Origin: Burkholderiales bacterium
GTDB taxonomy: Bacteria; Pseudomonadota; Gammaproteobacteria; Burkholderiales; Casimicrobiaceae
NCBI GenBank assembly: GCA_905339295.1
Contig: CAJPFI010000009.1
Location: 62,001 to 126,000 of the forward strand
Direction: 5' to 3'
Length of the DNA: 64,000 bases
Shown here: one piece after another, positions 18,492 through 28,688 of the stretch
How positions within the stretch are numbered: the first letter of the stretch is position 1
Layout: every line of letters begins with the position of its first letter
Position numbers and translations under genes: made by a program
Notes under the pieces: generated by a model
Database searches by the model: none
The model's input: the letters and a program-made list of their open reading frames with translations, nothing else
Told to the model about the DNA's origin: nothing

Positions 18492-18527
18492 AAGGCCCCG
18501 CGGTCAAGGGGAGTGACGCGGGGCCTT
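18492..18527. terminator. Possible terminator hairpin after engB
   Basis: Perfect 11-bp inverted repeat: AAGGCCCCGCG (18492-18502) and CGCGGGGCCTT (18517-18527), with a 14-nt loop, 46 bp after the engB stop. There is no T-run downstream on the + strand; the only A-rich flank (AAAGAAAA) is upstream, which would suit termination on the - strand. It could be an attenuated terminator or an RNA-stabilising stem. Confidence 0.4.
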
Positions 18528-18680
18528 GGAAACGCCCGCCGCGGCTTGCCGGTCGCGGCGGACACCCGCTCAGGGAGGGAAGCGGGAGACGTATGACCGT
18601 CCGCTTACTGTGACCGGGGGCGTTTCGCGAAGTTCCGCGCGTGCGCGCGCGACGAATAACCGTGAGTCGAGGAGGGTCGA

Positions 18681-20603
18681 TTGGCGAAAACGTCGCCCGC
18701 ACCGACCGTCGTGTCGGGATTGAGACAGGCGCTTGCGCCGCACGCGCCGTTTTCCGCGATGCCGCCCGACGAGCTCGACCGCGTCGTACGTGCGTCGCGC
18801 GTGCGTTACTTCGCGCCCGGCGAGACGATCCTCGCCCCGGCGGACGAGCGTCCGGCGCATTGCTACGTGATCCGCCAGGGCATCGTGCGCGGCGAACGCG
18901 GGACGTCGGGCGGCGAGGCGCGGCCGCTGTGGGAGCTCGGGCCGGGAGAGATGTTCCCGCTCGCCGCGCTCCTCGCGCGGCGCGGCGTCACGAGCCGCTA
19001 CCGCGCCGGGGGAGACGTGTTCTGCCTCGCGTTTCCGGTCGACGTGTTCGACCGGCTGATCGACTCCTCGCCGGTCTTCCAGGACTTCTGCACGCGGCGG
19101 CTCGCGCATCTGCTGGACCTCTCGCGGGCCAAGGTGCAGGCGGAGTACGCGGCGAGCGTCACCGAGCAGCGCGGGCTCGCGACCCCGCTCGCCGAGGTCA
19201 CGCGCATCGCGCCGGTCACGACAGGGGCGGACTCGCCGATCGGCGAGGCGCTCGCGCGCATGGAGGAGGCTGGCATCGGCTCGCTGCCGGTCGTCGACAG
19301 CGGGGGCAGGCCGCTCGGCATCTTCACGCGCCACGACGTGATCGGGCGCATCGTGCTTCCGGGCGTGCCGCTGGGTTCGCCGATCGCGGGCGTGATGAGC
19401 TCGCCGGCGCACTCGCTCCCCGCAAGGGCGACCGCCGGCGAGGCGGCTCTGCTGATGGCGCGTCACGGCATCCGGCACGTCGTCGTCACCGATGCCGACG
19501 GGCGTGTCGCGGGCGTCGTCTCCGAGCGCGACCTGTACGGGCTGCAGCGCCTGTCGGTGCGCGAGCTCTCGACCACCTTGCGGCAGGCGACCGACCTCCC
19601 GTCGCTCGTCCAGGGCGCCGCCGACATCCGCGTGCTGTCGCACGCGCTCGTCGCGCAGGGCGTGGCGAGCGAGCAGCTCACGCGCATGATCGCGAGCCTC
19701 AACGACCAGCTCACCGCTCGCGTGCTCGACCTCACGGCGCGCCGGCACGACCTGTCCGGGCTGGCGCTGTGCTGGCTCGGCATGGGATCCGAAGGGCGCG
19801 GCGAGCAGACGATCGCGACCGACCAGGACAACGGCCTCGTGTTCGTGTCGAACGACGAGTCGGCGTCGACCGACGCGATCCGCGAGCGGCTGCAGCCGTT
19901 CGCCCGCGAGGTCAACGAGGCGCTCGACGCGTGCGGGTATCCGCTGTGCAAGGGCGGCGTCATGGCGATGAACCCGCAATGGTGCCTGTCGCTCGACGAA
20001 TGGCGCGCGGCGTTCTGGAAGTGGATCGACCGCGGCGACCCCGAGAGCCTGCTCGCGAGCGCGATCTTCTTCGACTTCCGGCCGCTGTGGGGCCAGGAAC
20101 GGCTCGCCGTGCAGCTGCGCGACGACATTGCCGCGCGTGCGCAGGCCAATCCCCGATTCCTGAAGCAGATGAGCGACAACGCATTGCGCAACCGGCCGCC
20201 GCTCAACTGGCTCGGCGAGCTGTCGGCGGCGGAGGATGCCGCGGGCGTCGAGGGAATCGACCTCAAGATGAGCGGCAGCGTCCCGTTCGTCGACGCCGCG
20301 CGCATCTTCGCGCTCGCTGCCGGCGTCACCGTCACGCACACCGCCGAGCGCCTCGTCGAGGCGGGTAAGCGCAGGGGAGTGCGCGACGACGAGATCCGGG
20401 ACTGGATCGACGCGTTCGAGTTCGTGCAGTTCCTCCGTCTGCGCACGCAGCATCGGCGCGCGTCCGGGGCGATCGCTTCGGAGGGCGGCGCGAACGTCGT
20501 TCCTCTCGCCGACCTCTCCGAGCTCGACCGGCGCATCCTGAAGGAAGCGCTGCGCCAGGTCCGCCGGATTCAGCAGCGCCTCGAGATCGACTACCCGGGA
20601 TGA
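18681..20603 (+). CDS. cNMP-binding/CBS/DUF294 nucleotidyltransferase-like sensor protein
   Basis: A 640-residue cytoplasmic protein with four parts. Residues about 15-130 form a cyclic-nucleotide-binding fold (FAPGETILAPADERPAHCYVI). Residues about 165-290 are a CBS pair (RMEEAGIGSLPVVDSGGRPLG; LLMARHGIRHVVVTDADGR), a module that usually binds adenosyl ligands. Residues about 330-480 are the DUF294 nucleotidyltransferase-like domain with GMGSEGRGEQTIATDQDN, a GlnD-like motif. The remainder is DUF294 C-terminal. The start is TTG at 18681, chosen for the GAGGAGGG just upstream. Its stop overlaps the start of the exonuclease gene (ATGA). The family is widespread beside DnaQ-like exonuclease genes; ligand and target are unknown. 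Confidence 0.85.
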   Translation: MAKTSPAPTVVSGLRQALAPHAPFSAMPPDELDRVVRASRVRYFAPGETILAPADERPAHCYVIRQGIVRGERGTSGGEARPLWELGPGEMFPLAALLARRGVTSRYRAGGDVFCLAFPVDVFDRLIDSSPVFQDFCTRRLAHLLDLSRAKVQAEYAASVTEQRGLATPLAEVTRIAPVTTGADSPIGEALARMEEAGIGSLPVVDSGGRPLGIFTRHDVIGRIVLPGVPLGSPIAGVMSSPAHSLPARATAGEAALLMARHGIRHVVVTDADGRVAGVVSERDLYGLQRLSVRELSTTLRQATDLPSLVQGAADIRVLSHALVAQGVASEQLTRMIASLNDQLTARVLDLTARRHDLSGLALCWLGMGSEGRGEQTIATDQDNGLVFVSNDESASTDAIRERLQPFAREVNEALDACGYPLCKGGVMAMNPQWCLSLDEWRAAFWKWIDRGDPESLLASAIFFDFRPLWGQERLAVQLRDDIAARAQANPRFLKQMSDNALRNRPPLNWLGELSAAEDAAGVEGIDLKMSGSVPFVDAARIFALAAGVTVTHTAERLVEAGKRRGVRDDEIRDWIDAFEFVQFLRLRTQHRRASGAIASEGGANVVPLADLSELDRRILKEALRQVRRIQQRLEIDYPG

Positions 20604-21244
20604 GTCTCTTCGGCCGCCTGTTCGGTCGCGACCGGGACGACGGGGACGCCGACGCACGGCTCGTGGTCGTGGACACCGAGACGAGCGGTCTCGACCCCGA
20701 GCGTGACGAGCTGCTCGCGATCGGCGCGGTCGCGGTCGACGCCGACGGCGTGCTTCCGGGCGACAGCTTCGAGGTGGTGCTGCGCAATGCGTCCGCGGGC
20801 GACTCGGCGAACATCGCGCTGCACGGCATCGGCTACCGCGCGCAGGCGAACGGGGTTCCGGCGGGCGACGCGCTCGCGGCGTTCAACGAGTACGCGGCCG
20901 GCGCGCGTTGCGTGGGCTTCCACACCGAGTTCGACCGCGACGTGCTCCGGCGCGCCTGCGCCGCGGCGAACGTGCCCTTCGACGAGCGGCCGTGGCTCGA
21001 CCTCGCCACGCTCGCGGGCGCGCTCGAGCCCTCGAAGTGGCGTTCCGGCCACCGCAGCCTCGACGACTGGCTGGAGGCGTTCGGCATCGACACGGTGTCG
21101 CGACACAACGCGGCCGGCGACGCGTTCGCGACCGCGGAGCTGCTGCTTCGGCTTCGCGCGATGGCCGCGCGCCAGGGTTCCAGGGGCTTCGCGGGGCTGC
21201 TCCGCGCCACGAACCAGCGGAAGTGGCTGTCCGACGGCCATTGA
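20600..21244 (+). CDS. DnaQ-like 3'-5' exonuclease
   Basis: DEDD-superfamily exonuclease related to the proofreading epsilon subunit, 214 residues. Exo I is VVDTETSGLDPERDELLAIG; Exo II is in GFHTEFDRDVL; Exo III is HNAAGDAFATAELLL, giving a DEDDh-type set. It is too short and divergent to be the replicative DnaQ. The ATG overlaps the TGA of the CBS/DUF294 gene, so the two are co-translated; this pairing is common and suggests that exonuclease activity or a nucleotide turnover step is tied to the sensor. It ends 63 bp before hemB. Confidence 0.87.
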   Translation: MSLFGRLFGRDRDDGDADARLVVVDTETSGLDPERDELLAIGAVAVDADGVLPGDSFEVVLRNASAGDSANIALHGIGYRAQANGVPAGDALAAFNEYAAGARCVGFHTEFDRDVLRRACAAANVPFDERPWLDLATLAGALEPSKWRSGHRSLDDWLEAFGIDTVSRHNAAGDAFATAELLLRLRAMAARQGSRGFAGLLRATNQRKWLSDGH

Positions 21245-21280
21245 CGCCTGTCATTGCGCAGGATGGCATCACGCGGATAG

Positions 21281-22433
<1,153 letters not shown>

Positions 22434-22436
22434 CCA

Positions 22437-23078
22437 TTACGGCGCCGACCCCAACAGCGTCTCGACGGCGGCCGCATCGAGGCGCAGCACGGCCGCCCCG
22501 TGACGATCGCGGCGGGGCCGCGACCACATCGCTTCGCGCGTGCGTACCGACAGGCGGACGCCGCCGCGGGGCGTGTCGATCCAGTATTCGCCGGCTTCGT
22601 CGCGGTCGTTCGGCAGCGGGCGGAACGCGATGCGGGCGTTGAGGAGCGCGAATTCGATCGCTTTGACGTCGTCGGTGGAAAGCTCGATCCGGATGTCGCT
22701 GTGCTCGGTCGCCCAGCCCGCGGCGACGCCGCCGACCAGCCGCGCGTCGAACTCGGCGAAGCGGCGCAGCCAGTCGAGCGCTTCGGTCCGACGCTCGCGG
22801 ATCATCGCGCGGTGCTCGTCCCCACCGTAGAGCGCGTGGTATTCGGCGAGCGCGTCCTCGACCTCGTCGTCGCCCGGGAGCACGCCGCGCTCGGGCAGCC
22901 CGAGCTCGCGCGCGGCCTTCTTCTTCGCGTACGACCAGTCGGCGAGCCCGTGCTCGGCGATCAGCCGCGCCGCGGCCTGCGCGAGGCTCGCGCGCTCCTC
23001 GCCGTCGGGCCCGAGGCCCTGCCGGCGCTCGGCGCGCCGGGCTTCGTCGATGGCGGTGGATCGGCGCACCCGGGCCAT
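22437..23078 (-). CDS. Conserved-looking protein of unknown function
   Basis: 213 residues, no signal peptide or membrane segment, rich in Arg, Ala and Glu. The N-terminal half (HGLADWSYAKKKAARELGLP) looks helical. LVGGVAAGWATEHSDIRIEL (113-132) faintly resembles the GSxARGxAxxxSDID motif of minimal nucleotidyltransferases, but the catalytic acidic residues are not clearly kept. I do not assign a function. The gene lies 4 bp downstream of mrcA on the same strand and is probably co-transcribed. Its last residues, GSAP, and stop fall in a degenerate copy of the repeat in which convergent hemB also ends (GSEP). Confidence 0.72.
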   Translation of the reverse strand: MARVRRSTAIDEARRAERRQGLGPDGEERASLAQAAARLIAEHGLADWSYAKKKAARELGLPERGVLPGDDEVEDALAEYHALYGGDEHRAMIRERRTEALDWLRRFAEFDARLVGGVAAGWATEHSDIRIELSTDDVKAIEFALLNARIAFRPLPNDRDEAGEYWIDTPRGGVRLSVRTREAMWSRPRRDRHGAAVLRLDAAAVETLLGSAP

Positions 23079-23082
23079 GCGC

Positions 23083-25404
23083 TCAGAAAAGCTGGTTGCG
23101 GACGTCCTGCGACGTCCTGCCGCCGGTCGCCGGCCCGAGCGAGTCCTCGCGCACGCGCGGCACGGTTTCGGCGAAGAACCAGTCGCTCAGGCCGCTCGAC
23201 TCGTCGCGCAGTCCGGTGGAGGTATTGATGCGCACGCGAACCACGCCGGACGGCGGCTCGAGCGGGCGCTCCGGCTCGCCCTTCAGCGCGCGCTGCATGA
23301 ACGCGATCCAGATCGGCAGCGCCGCGACCGCGCCGGTCTCGTTGGTGCCGAGCGAGCGCGGCTGGTCGAAGCCGATCCAGGCGACGCCGACGATTGCCGG
23401 CGTGAATCCGCAGAACCACGCGTCGATGTACTCGTTGGTCGTCCCGGTCTTGCCGGCGACGTCGCTGCGGCGCAGCGACTGCGCGCGCGTCGCGGTGCCG
23501 TAGGCGACGACGTCGCGCAGCATCGTCGACATCACGAACGCGTTGCGCGGATCGATCGCCCGCTCCGCGCCGTCACCGGCCCTGACCGGAGACGCCTCGG
23601 ACAGCGTTTCGCCCTTCGCGTCGGTGATTTTCGCGATCAGGTAGGGCTCGATCCGGTAGCCGCCGTTGGCGAACACCGCGTACGCGCCGCCCATCTGCAC
23701 GGGCGTGACGGCGCCCGCGCCCAGCCCCATCGTGAGGTACGGCGGGTGCTGCCTCGGGTCGAAGCCGAACTTCGCGATGTAGTCCTGCGCGTACTGCGGG
23801 CCGATCGCCTGCAGCACGCGCACCGTGACGAGGTTCTTCGACTTCGCGAGCGCGAGGCGAAGTCGCATCGGCCCCTCGAACTTGCCGTCGTAGTTCTTCG
23901 GTTCCCAGTCCTCGGCGCCGGTCTGGGCCGCCGGGACGAAGAACGGCGCGTCGTTGATCACCGTGGCCGGCGTGAATCCCTTCTCGAGCGCGGCCGAGTA
24001 GATGAACGGCTTGAACGCCGACCCGGGCTGGCGTTGCGCCTGGGTCGCGTGGTTGAACTTGTTGCGCTCGAAGTCGAATCCGCCGATCAGCGCGACGATG
24101 GCGCCGTCCGACGGGCGCAGCGCGAGGAACGCCGCCTCGGCCTGCGGCACCTGCGCGATCGACCAGCGGTTCTTGTCGTCCCGGGAAACGCGGATCACCG
24201 CGCCACGCCGGATGCGCTGGTTGGCCGCGGCCTTCTCCGACAGCGCGCGCGCGGCGAACTTGAGTCCGTCCCCCTCGATCTGCACCGTGTCGCCGCTGGA
24301 CAGATGGGCCTGCACCCGCGCGGGCGTGGCGGCGGTGACGACGGCCGCCAGGAGGTTGTCGCTGTCCGGCGTCTCCTGGAACGCACGCTCGAACGCCTGC
24401 TCCGCCTCGGCCGCGTCGTCCGGCAGGTTGACGAATCCCTCGGGCCCCCGGTAGCCGTGGCGCCGGTCGTAGTCCGTCACTCCGCGCCGGACGGCGGCAT
24501 AGGCGGCTTCCTGGTCGGCCGAGCGGATCGTGGTCCAGACGGTGATGCCCCGCGTGTAGGCCTCCTCGCCATAGGCGTCGAAGACGACCTGCCGGGCCAT
24601 CTCGGCGACGAACGCGGCTTGGGTCGGCGGCTCCTCGCGAATGCCCTGGCGGACCGCGAGCGGCGCGTTTCTTGCTTTTTCGAGCTCCTCATCCGTGAGG
24701 TAACGGAGGTCGTGCATCCGGCGCAGCACGTATTCCTGCCGGAGCTTCGCCCGCTTCGGATTGCTGATCGGGTTGAAGGCGGACGGGGCCTTCGGGAGCC
24801 CTGCGAGCATGGCGGCCTCGGCGGGCGTCAGGTCCTTCAGCGACTTGCCGAAATAGATCTGGGCGGCCGCCGCGAAGCCGTAGGCCCGCTGGCCGAGGAA
24901 GATCTGGTTGACGTAGAGCTCGAGAATGACGTCCTTGGACAGGCTGGCCTCGATCTTCCAGGCAAGCAGCACTTCCCGCAGCTTGCGGGTGAGCGTCTTC
25001 TCCCGGGTCAGGAAGAAGTTGCGCGCCACCTGCATCGTGATGGTCCCGGCACCCTGCTGCGAGCCGGAGACGACGTTGGTCAGCGCCGCCCGCATCACCG
25101 AGACGTAGTCGACGCCGCCATGCTGGTAGAACCGCTCGTCCTCCGCCGCCAGGATCGCCTGCTTCATCAGGTCCGGGACATCCGCGATGCGGACGACGGC
25201 CCGGCGCTCCTCCCCGAATTCGCCCAGGAGCTCGCCGTCGGCCGCAACGATCCGGAGCGGGATTTTCGGCTGGTAATCGGTCAGGGTCTCCAGCGAAGGC
25301 AACGTCGGATAAAGCAAGGCCAGCACGAACGCGCCCAGAAGCGCGCCGACCACGGCCAGGCCGAGGACCACGGAACCGGTGTAGAGGAGCCAGCGCTTTA
25401 GCAC
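23083..25404 (-). CDS. mrcA: Penicillin-binding protein 1A (bifunctional)
   Basis: Class A PBP that polymerises and crosslinks peptidoglycan at the periplasmic face. 773 residues. A membrane anchor occupies residues about 7-32. The GT51 domain has the catalytic EDERFYQHGG (E88) and QGAGTITMQVARNFFL. The transpeptidase domain has SxxK in QPGSAFKPF (S462, K465), SKN in LAKSKNLVTVR and KTG in VAGKTGTTNEY (K652). An OB-like insert (RRGAVIRVSRDDKNRW) between the domains is typical of PBP1A. It is divergent from pilM, the usual betaproteobacterial and Pseudomonas arrangement, with a 153-bp shared control region. Confidence 0.96.
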   Translation of the reverse strand: MLKRWLLYTGSVVLGLAVVGALLGAFVLALLYPTLPSLETLTDYQPKIPLRIVAADGELLGEFGEERRAVVRIADVPDLMKQAILAAEDERFYQHGGVDYVSVMRAALTNVVSGSQQGAGTITMQVARNFFLTREKTLTRKLREVLLAWKIEASLSKDVILELYVNQIFLGQRAYGFAAAAQIYFGKSLKDLTPAEAAMLAGLPKAPSAFNPISNPKRAKLRQEYVLRRMHDLRYLTDEELEKARNAPLAVRQGIREEPPTQAAFVAEMARQVVFDAYGEEAYTRGITVWTTIRSADQEAAYAAVRRGVTDYDRRHGYRGPEGFVNLPDDAAEAEQAFERAFQETPDSDNLLAAVVTAATPARVQAHLSSGDTVQIEGDGLKFAARALSEKAAANQRIRRGAVIRVSRDDKNRWSIAQVPQAEAAFLALRPSDGAIVALIGGFDFERNKFNHATQAQRQPGSAFKPFIYSAALEKGFTPATVINDAPFFVPAAQTGAEDWEPKNYDGKFEGPMRLRLALAKSKNLVTVRVLQAIGPQYAQDYIAKFGFDPRQHPPYLTMGLGAGAVTPVQMGGAYAVFANGGYRIEPYLIAKITDAKGETLSEASPVRAGDGAERAIDPRNAFVMSTMLRDVVAYGTATRAQSLRRSDVAGKTGTTNEYIDAWFCGFTPAIVGVAWIGFDQPRSLGTNETGAVAALPIWIAFMQRALKGEPERPLEPPSGVVRVRINTSTGLRDESSGLSDWFFAETVPRVREDSLGPATGGRTSQDVRNQLF

Positions 25405-25557
25405 GTGGGAATAAAACTTGCTGTTGGGGGCAGGTCAGGGGCCCGGGTGTGGGCAAGCTTGCAACACCGTACTCCGGCCCCCGGCAAAAGGTTTGACATC
25501 GTTGTAGGTTGCTGCCAGAGTTTAATGTAAGTTGTCAGCATTGCCGGCGACAGGGAT
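25405..25557. promoter_or_regulatory. mrcA-pilM divergent control region
   Basis: 153 bp, less G+C-rich than its flanks, between two divergent start codons. A perfect TTGACA stands at 25493-25498 reading toward pilM, but the best -10-like element, TTTAAT (25521-25526), is 22 nt away, too far for a normal sigma70 promoter. An AGGGAT just before the pilM ATG is a fair ribosome-binding site. No mrcA promoter was recognised. Confidence 0.35.
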
Positions 25558-26649
25558 ATGCTTGCCGAAAAATTCTCCGGAGTCCTCGACGTCTTCAAGA
25601 CCAAGGCGCCGACGCTGATCGGCGTCGACGTCGCGTCGACGTCGCTCAAGCTCGTCGAGCTCTCGGAGGTCGGCAAGGGAACCTATCGCCTCGAGCGCTA
25701 CGCGATCGAGCCGCTCCCGAAGGATACGGTCCAGGACGGCAATATCGCTAATCTGGACCAAGTCAGCGACGCGCTCAAGCGGGCGTGGAAGCGACTGGGC
25801 AGCCGGAACCGCAGCATCGCGATGGCGCTGCCCGCCGCGATGGTCATCACCAAGAAGATCATCGTCCCCTCCGGCCAGAAGGAGGAGGAGCTCGAGCTGA
25901 CCGTCGAGGCGGAGGCGAACCAGTACATACCGTTCGCGCTCGACGAGGTCAACCTCGACTTCCAGATCCTCGGCCCGGCGCCCAACAACCCCGACGAGGT
26001 CGAGGTCCTGATCGCGGCCTCCCGCAAGGAAAAGGTCGAGGACCGCGTCGCCATCGCCGAGGCCGCGGGCCTCAAGCCGCGCGTCATGGACGTCGAGTCG
26101 TACGCGACGCAGGAGGCGTTCCGGCTGATCACGCCGTCGCTGCCGGCCAACGGCCGGGACCAGAACATCGCGTTCGTCGACATCGGCGCCCACATCACCC
26201 ATTTCTACGTGATGCGCAACGCGCAGTTCCTGTTCTCGCGCGACCAGGCCTTCGGCGGCAACCAGCTTACCCACGACATCCAGCGGGCGTTCAACCTTTC
26301 GCCCGAGGAGGCCGAGTCGGCAAAGAAGAACCAGGGGCTCCCCGAGAACTACGACGCCGACGTGCTGCAGCCCTTCATGGAGACGCTCGCGCTCGAGATC
26401 ACGCGCGCGCTGCAGTTCTTCTTCACCTCGACCTCGTACAACCAGGTCGACCAGATCGTGCTCGCAGGCGGGTGCGCCCAGCTCCCCGGCCTGGACGAGC
26501 TGGTCGCCAAGCGTGCCGGCGTCGCGACGGTGGTCGCCAACCCGTTCGCGTCGATGCAGGTCTCCGACCGGATCCGCCCGCGCCAGCTGGCGCAGGACGC
26601 CCCGATGCTGACGATTGCGACCGGGCTCGCGATGCGGAGTTTCGAGTGA
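25558..26649 (+). CDS. pilM: Type IV pilus assembly protein PilM
   Basis: Actin-like cytoplasmic ATPase that binds the PilN N-terminus and anchors the alignment subcomplex. 363 residues, normal length. The nucleotide-binding folds are shown by LIGVDVASTSLKLVELSEVG (phosphate 1), IAFVDIGAHITHFYVM (phosphate 2) and IVLAGGCAQLPGLDELV (adenosine). Motif SIAMALPAAMVITKKI is family-typical. First gene of pilMNOPQ, but unusually separated from pilN by 214 bp. Confidence 0.95.
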   Translation: MLAEKFSGVLDVFKTKAPTLIGVDVASTSLKLVELSEVGKGTYRLERYAIEPLPKDTVQDGNIANLDQVSDALKRAWKRLGSRNRSIAMALPAAMVITKKIIVPSGQKEEELELTVEAEANQYIPFALDEVNLDFQILGPAPNNPDEVEVLIAASRKEKVEDRVAIAEAAGLKPRVMDVESYATQEAFRLITPSLPANGRDQNIAFVDIGAHITHFYVMRNAQFLFSRDQAFGGNQLTHDIQRAFNLSPEEAESAKKNQGLPENYDADVLQPFMETLALEITRALQFFFTSTSYNQVDQIVLAGGCAQLPGLDELVAKRAGVATVVANPFASMQVSDRIRPRQLAQDAPMLTIATGLAMRSFE

Positions 26650-26863
26650 CCGGACCCGGGATCCGCCGCCGGATGGCCGAAGCGCCATCGGACGCCGTCC
26701 GGCCGTCGCGCAGTGGCGCTCGCTCCCTCGGTCGGGAAGAGGGCGGGCGCATGCGGCCGACGGGACGCCCCGTGGCCGCGGCCCCCCTTCGGGGGACGCG
26801 AACGAGCTCCGCCGCGCGGGGATCGCATCGCGCCTCGACGGCAGGCCCGGGGGAGGACGCCTG
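26650..26863. other. Unusual 214-bp noncoding gap inside the pil operon
   Basis: pilM and pilN normally overlap or nearly touch. Here 214 very G+C-rich bases separate them. The gap contains a CCCC-TTCG-GGGG tetraloop stem (26784-26795) and several short CCGG-type palindromes. No coding potential, promoter or known repeat unit is convincing. Composition and style resemble the duplicated element between pilQ and aroK, but I could not align the two. Confidence 0.5.
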
Positions 26864-27517
26864 ATGGCCGCGGCCGTCCGCATCAACCTGCTGCCGCACC
26901 GCGAGCAGAAGCGGCAGGCGCGCCAGCGGCAGTTCGTCTCGTTCGCCGTCCTGCTGTCGATCCTGGCGCTCGCCGTGGTGGGCCTCGTCCACATGATCTT
27001 CGCCGCGAAGATCGACGACCAGAACGCGCGCAACAAGCTGCTGAAGACCGAGATCGCGAAGCTGGACGAGCAGATCAGGGAGATCGACAAGCTGCGCGAG
27101 CAGATCCAGCAGGTGCTCGCCCGCAAGCAGGTGGTGGAGAACCTGCAGGCGAACCGCAGCGAGGCGGTCCACCTGCTCGACCAGGTGGTCCGGCAGCTGC
27201 CCGACGGCATCTACCTCAAGTCGATCAAGCAGGCCGGCACGCGCGTCCAGATGGTCGGATACGCGCAGTCCAACGCCCGCGTCTCGACGCTGATGCGCAA
27301 CATCGAGGCGTCTCCCTGGATCGACAAGCCCGAGCTGGTCGAGATCAAGCTCGTGACGCTGCCGGGCACCGCGGGGCGCGGTTCGCAGGCCCGCGGCCAG
27401 CAGGCCAACGAGTTCACGCTCAACTTCCAGGTCAAGCGCGTGCAGCCGACGGCGCCGTCCGCGGCCGCGAGGCCGTCCGCTCCCGCGAAAGCGGCGGCTC
27501 CCGGAGCGAAGGCATGA
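26864..27517 (+). CDS. pilN: Type IV pilus assembly protein PilN
   Basis: Bitopic inner-membrane protein of the alignment subcomplex. 217 residues from ATG 26864, preceded by a GGGAGG. The N-terminus carries the PilM-binding motif INLLPHREQKR (residues 6-16), then a single membrane helix (about 24-45), a coiled coil rich in Lys, Glu and Gln (about 50-85) and a ferredoxin-like periplasmic domain. The tail after FQVKRVQPTAP is an Ala/Pro-rich extension. Its stop overlaps the pilO start (ATGA). Confidence 0.94.
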   Translation: MAAAVRINLLPHREQKRQARQRQFVSFAVLLSILALAVVGLVHMIFAAKIDDQNARNKLLKTEIAKLDEQIREIDKLREQIQQVLARKQVVENLQANRSEAVHLLDQVVRQLPDGIYLKSIKQAGTRVQMVGYAQSNARVSTLMRNIEASPWIDKPELVEIKLVTLPGTAGRGSQARGQQANEFTLNFQVKRVQPTAPSAAARPSAPAKAAAPGAKA

Positions 27518-28149
27518 ACTTCGACGACCTCCGCCGCCTCTCGTTGCGCGACGTCGGCAACTGGCCGGTCCTGCCGAAGCTGCTCGTCCTCGGCACGCTT
27601 TTCGTCGCGATCATCGCGCTCGGCGCGGTGTTCGACTGGAAGGACCAGTGGGACACGCTCGGCCGCTCGCAGGGCGAGGAGGTCACGCTGCGCCAGCAGT
27701 ATGCCGAGAAGAAGGCCAAGGCGATCAACTTCGACGCCTACCGGGCGCAGCTCTCCGAGGTCGAGCAGTCTTTCGGCGCGCTGGTGAAGCAGCTGCCCAA
27801 CCGCTCCGAGATCGACGCGCTGCTGACCGACATCAACCAGGCGGGCCTCGGGCGCGGGCTCGTGTTCGAGCTGTTCAAGCCCGCCGCGCAGGAACGGATG
27901 GCGGACTTCTACGCCGAGCTGCCGATCGGCATCCGCATCACCGGCAGCTACCACGACATGGGCGCGTTTGCGAGCGACGTCGCGCAGCTTCCGCGGATCG
28001 TGACGCTGAACGACCTCGCGATCGCGAACGACAAGGGCACGCTGCGCCTCGACGCGGTGGCCAAGACGTTCCGCTATCTCGACGAGGACGAGATCGCGCG
28101 GCAGCGCGCGCTCGCGAAGGCGGCGAAGGACAAGGCGCGGAAGAAATGA
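27514..28149 (+). CDS. pilO: Type IV pilus assembly protein PilO
   Basis: Inner-membrane partner of PilN; the pair forms a heterodimer that links PilM to PilP. 211 residues. One membrane helix (LPKLLVLGTLFVAIIALGAV, about 20-40), a coiled coil (EEVTLRQQYAEKKAKA), and the conserved core GLVFELFKPAAQE followed by PIGIRITGSYHDMGAFASD. The C-terminus is a basic helix. ATG 27514 overlaps the pilN stop, and its own stop overlaps the pilP start. Confidence 0.94.
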   Translation: MNFDDLRRLSLRDVGNWPVLPKLLVLGTLFVAIIALGAVFDWKDQWDTLGRSQGEEVTLRQQYAEKKAKAINFDAYRAQLSEVEQSFGALVKQLPNRSEIDALLTDINQAGLGRGLVFELFKPAAQERMADFYAELPIGIRITGSYHDMGAFASDVAQLPRIVTLNDLAIANDKGTLRLDAVAKTFRYLDEDEIARQRALAKAAKDKARKK

Positions 28150-28688
28150 GCGCGCGCGCCGCCTACGTCGCCGCTGCCGCCCTTGCCATGGCCATGGCCG
28201 GGTGCGGGGGCGAGAGCCACCAGGACCTGCGCGACTGGATGCGCGACCAGGGCAAGGGCGCGCAGGGCAAGCTCGAGCCGCTGCCGCAGATCTACCCGTA
28301 CGAGCCGTTCGCCTACAACGCGTTCGACCTGCCCGACCCGTTCAAGCCGCGCAAGATCGAGCCCACCAAGGGCAGCAACCAGCTCGCGCCGGATCTCGCG
28401 CGCCGCCGCGAGCCGCTGGAAAGCTATCCGCTGGAGTCCCTCGCGATGGTCGGCACGCTCGCGAGGGACAAGGCCATCTACGCGCTGGTGCGCACGCCGG
28501 AGCGCGACATCTACCAGGTGCGATCCGGCAATTTCATCGGGCAGAACTTCGGCGTCGTCACCGGCATCACCGACGCCGAGATCAAGCTCAAGGAACTGGT
28601 GCAGGACAGCGCGGGCGACTGGACCGAGCGCTCGTCCACGCTCCAGCTCCAGCAGCCCGACCCGAGAGCACAGGGGGGGAGACGATGA
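28146..28688 (+). CDS. pilP: Type IV pilus inner-membrane lipoprotein PilP
   Basis: Periplasmic lipoprotein that connects PilNO to the PilQ secretin. 180 residues. The lipobox is at AMAGC (Cys20) after a short signal peptide. A disordered linker leads to DPFKPRKIEP and the HR-like beta domain (ESYPLESLAMVGTLARDKAIYALV ... GNFIGQNFGVVTGI), which binds the PilQ N0 domain. It overlaps pilO and pilQ by 4 nt each. Confidence 0.94.
   Translation: MSARAAYVAAAALAMAMAGCGGESHQDLRDWMRDQGKGAQGKLEPLPQIYPYEPFAYNAFDLPDPFKPRKIEPTKGSNQLAPDLARRREPLESYPLESLAMVGTLARDKAIYALVRTPERDIYQVRSGNFIGQNFGVVTGITDAEIKLKELVQDSAGDWTERSSTLQLQQPDPRAQGGRR

Noticed and set aside
18681-21244. Toxin-antitoxin or defence system from the CBS/DUF294 and exonuclease genes
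   Set aside because: The proteins are large, well-known domain types found beside housekeeping genes; nothing suggests defence.
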